Shown here: one piece after another, positions 5,237 to 6,598 of the stretch
Layout: every line of letters starts with the position of its first letter
Numbering within the stretch: position 1 is the first letter of the stretch
NCBI GenBank assembly: GCA_022361315.1
Contig: JAKSBB010000232.1
Span: 1 to 6,598 of the forward strand
Direction of reading: 5' to 3'
Source: Desulfobacterales bacterium
GTDB taxonomy: Bacteria > Desulfobacterota > Desulfobacteria > Desulfobacterales > Desulfobacteraceae
Length of the DNA stretch: 6,598 bases
Program-made: the position numbers and the translations under genes
Notes under the pieces: model-generated
The model's database searches: none
Seen by the model: the letters and a program-made list of their open reading frames with translations, nothing else
Told to the model about the DNA's origin: nothing

Positions 5237-6598
5237 ATGGCAGAAATTGTTATTGTAGATGATGAAAAGGTTCTCACGGCAGGCCTGCAAATCCAGCTTA
5301 AAAAGAACGGACATACACCGGTCATTTTCCACGACGGAGCCACCTTTACCACCTATCTCGAGTCCAGTGAACCCGACCTGGTCTTTCTGGATCTCAAACT
5401 GCCCGATACCCACGGTCTCGACATCCTCTCCCATATCCAGCACACCAACCCGACCATCCCCACAGTTATCATCACGGCCCACGGCAATATGGAATCAGCC
5501 ATCAAGGCCATGCGCATGGGGGCACACGACTACCTGAACAAGCCTTTTGACCTGTCGGAAATCGATATCCTCATCAACAACGTCCTGTCCAGGAAACGAT
5601 TGACAAATGAGGTGAATCTTAGGCGAACAAAGGCTTACCGGAGGGAAGGCCTCTGTTCCATCCTCGGGAACAGTCCCGCCATCAGAGACCTCATGGAAAA
5701 AATTCGGCGGCTGGGGGGCATCGGAGAGACAACCGTGCTCATCCGGGGGGAGAGTGGCACAGGCAAAGAACTTGTGGCCAAAGGCATCCACAATAACTCT
5801 AAATTTGAAAATGAGCAGTTCATCGATATCAACTGCGCCTCCCTGCCGGAAACCCTACTTGAAAGTGAGCTGTTCGGACATGAAAAAGGCGCCTTTACAG
5901 ATGCGGGGAAGCGAAAAACCGGACTGGTGGAAATGGCGGATGGCGGCACCCTGTTCCTAGATGAGATCGGGGAAATTTCCCTTTCCCTCCAGGCCAAACT
6001 GCTCCGTTTCCTGGAAACCAAAAAGTTTCGACGGGTGGGCGGTACCCGGGAACTCACCTTCAGGGGGCTGATCATCACCGCAACAAACAGCGAACTTGAA
6101 AAAGCGGTGACAGCGGGAGAGTTCCGGGAAGATCTTTACTACCGCCTCAACGTCGTTCCCCTGGTGGTTCCGCCTTTAAGGGACCGGAATGGCGATATCC
6201 GGCTGATTTCCCAATATTATATCGACCACTTTGCCGATAAATTTGGAAAACATCGCCTATCCTTCTCCCCGAACGCCTGGGCGGCACTGGACGAGTACCC
6301 CTGGCCCGGCAATGTCAGGGAACTCAAAAACATGATGGAAATGCTTGCCGTCATGTGCGACGGCCCGGAAATATCTCTGACCCACCTTCCCCCGGCACTT
6401 TCATCCGACGCCGCAATCCGGCCAGAAGAAACGCCCCCAACCATCTCCCTGCCCCTGGAACTGTTAGACGCATCCCTGGCGGAACAAATGGCCTTCTTAG
6501 AAAGTCGGATCATAGACAGAGCGTTAGAAAAAAGCAACGGTGTCAAAACGGAGGCGGCTTCCATACTCGGCATCAGCCGCTTCACCCTGCTGCGACGG
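5237..6598 (+). CDS. Sigma-54-dependent response regulator, NtrC/DctD family (cut by right edge)
   Basis: This is the output half of the two-component system, a transcription activator that uses ATP hydrolysis to open sigma-54 promoters. It starts at ATG 5237 with AAGGAG four bases upstream; 454 codons are present. The receiver domain (about 1-120) has the acidic pair D8-D9, phosphoacceptor D52, T80 and K102. The AAA+ domain (about 140-385) has Walker A GESGTGKE (171-178), the sigma-54 loop GAFTDA (218-223), Walker B GGTLFLDEIGEI (236-247), arginine-finger region FREDLYYRL (296-304) and WPGNVRELKN (356-365). A Fis-type helix-turn-helix follows (KTEAASILGISRFTLLRR, 437-454), and the window ends within its recognition helix; roughly 10 residues are probably missing. 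GAFTDA departs from canonical GAFTGA. The likely targets are the -24/-12 promoters at 3093-3108 and perhaps 3377-3392. Confidence 0.96.
   Translation, partial: MAEIVIVDDEKVLTAGLQIQLKKNGHTPVIFHDGATFTTYLESSEPDLVFLDLKLPDTHGLDILSHIQHTNPTIPTVIITAHGNMESAIKAMRMGAHDYLNKPFDLSEIDILINNVLSRKRLTNEVNLRRTKAYRREGLCSILGNSPAIRDLMEKIRRLGGIGETTVLIRGESGTGKELVAKGIHNNSKFENEQFIDINCASLPETLLESELFGHEKGAFTDAGKRKTGLVEMADGGTLFLDEIGEISLSLQAKLLRFLETKKFRRVGGTRELTFRGLIITATNSELEKAVTAGEFREDLYYRLNVVPLVVPPLRDRNGDIRLISQYYIDHFADKFGKHRLSFSPNAWAALDEYPWPGNVRELKNMMEMLAVMCDGPEISLTHLPPALSSDAAIRPEETPPTISLPLELLDASLAEQMAFLESRIIDRALEKSNGVKTEAASILGISRFTLLRR

Overview
The window reads as an accessory transport locus from a Gram-negative bacterium. 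The mid-range GC by eye, the style of the TRAP and NtrC-family proteins, and the divergent two-component pair suggest a deltaproteobacterial (Desulfobacterota) host. That assignment is inference; no rRNA or marker gene is present.

Layout, left to right. (1) Positions 1-122, minus strand: the first 40 codons of a formamidase/acetamidase-family (FmdA/AmdA) gene that runs off the left edge. It is too short and too edge-placed to stand out, but carries the family's HNRWHPDIP block. (2) Positions 139-180: a strong intrinsic terminator for leftward transcription, directly in front of the amidase ribosome-binding site. (3) Positions 196-3020, minus strand: a complete three-gene TRAP transporter operon in the order dctP (periplasmic binding protein), dctQ (small membrane subunit), dctM (large membrane subunit), with an 18-bp gap and then a 4-bp ATGA overlap. 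(4) Positions 3021-3417: a 397-bp divergent control region. (5) Positions 3418-5223, plus strand: a membrane sensor histidine kinase with a large extracytoplasmic sensor region, HAMP, HisKA and HATPase. (6) Positions 5237-6598, plus strand: a sigma-54-dependent NtrC/DctD-type response regulator, cut by the right edge inside its C-terminal Fis-type helix-turn-helix.

The parts fit one circuit. The kinase would sense a ligand outside the cytoplasm and phosphorylate the regulator. The regulator would bind upstream sites and activate sigma-54 RNA polymerase at the TRAP promoter. The sequence supports this directly: a near-perfect -24/-12 element (TGGCAC-N5-TTGC) reads into dctP, and a pair of related GTGC-rich dyad sites spaced 22 bp apart lies about 150-185 bp upstream of its predicted start. 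A second, weaker -24/-12 element points the other way into the kinase gene, so the paired sites lie almost midway between two divergent sigma-54 promoters. A good sigma-70 promoter (TTGAAA-N16-TATACT) upstream of the paired sites could supply basal kinase/regulator expression, with a transcript that must cross the activator sites.

The transported substrate cannot be read from the sequence. The co-oriented amidase-family gene hints at an amide or an amide-derived acid, and the binding protein has unusual residues near its pocket. I found no rRNA, tRNA, mobile element, CRISPR array or phage gene. The genes are familiar families; the most interesting content is the architecture of the intergenic control region and the terminator/amidase junction.
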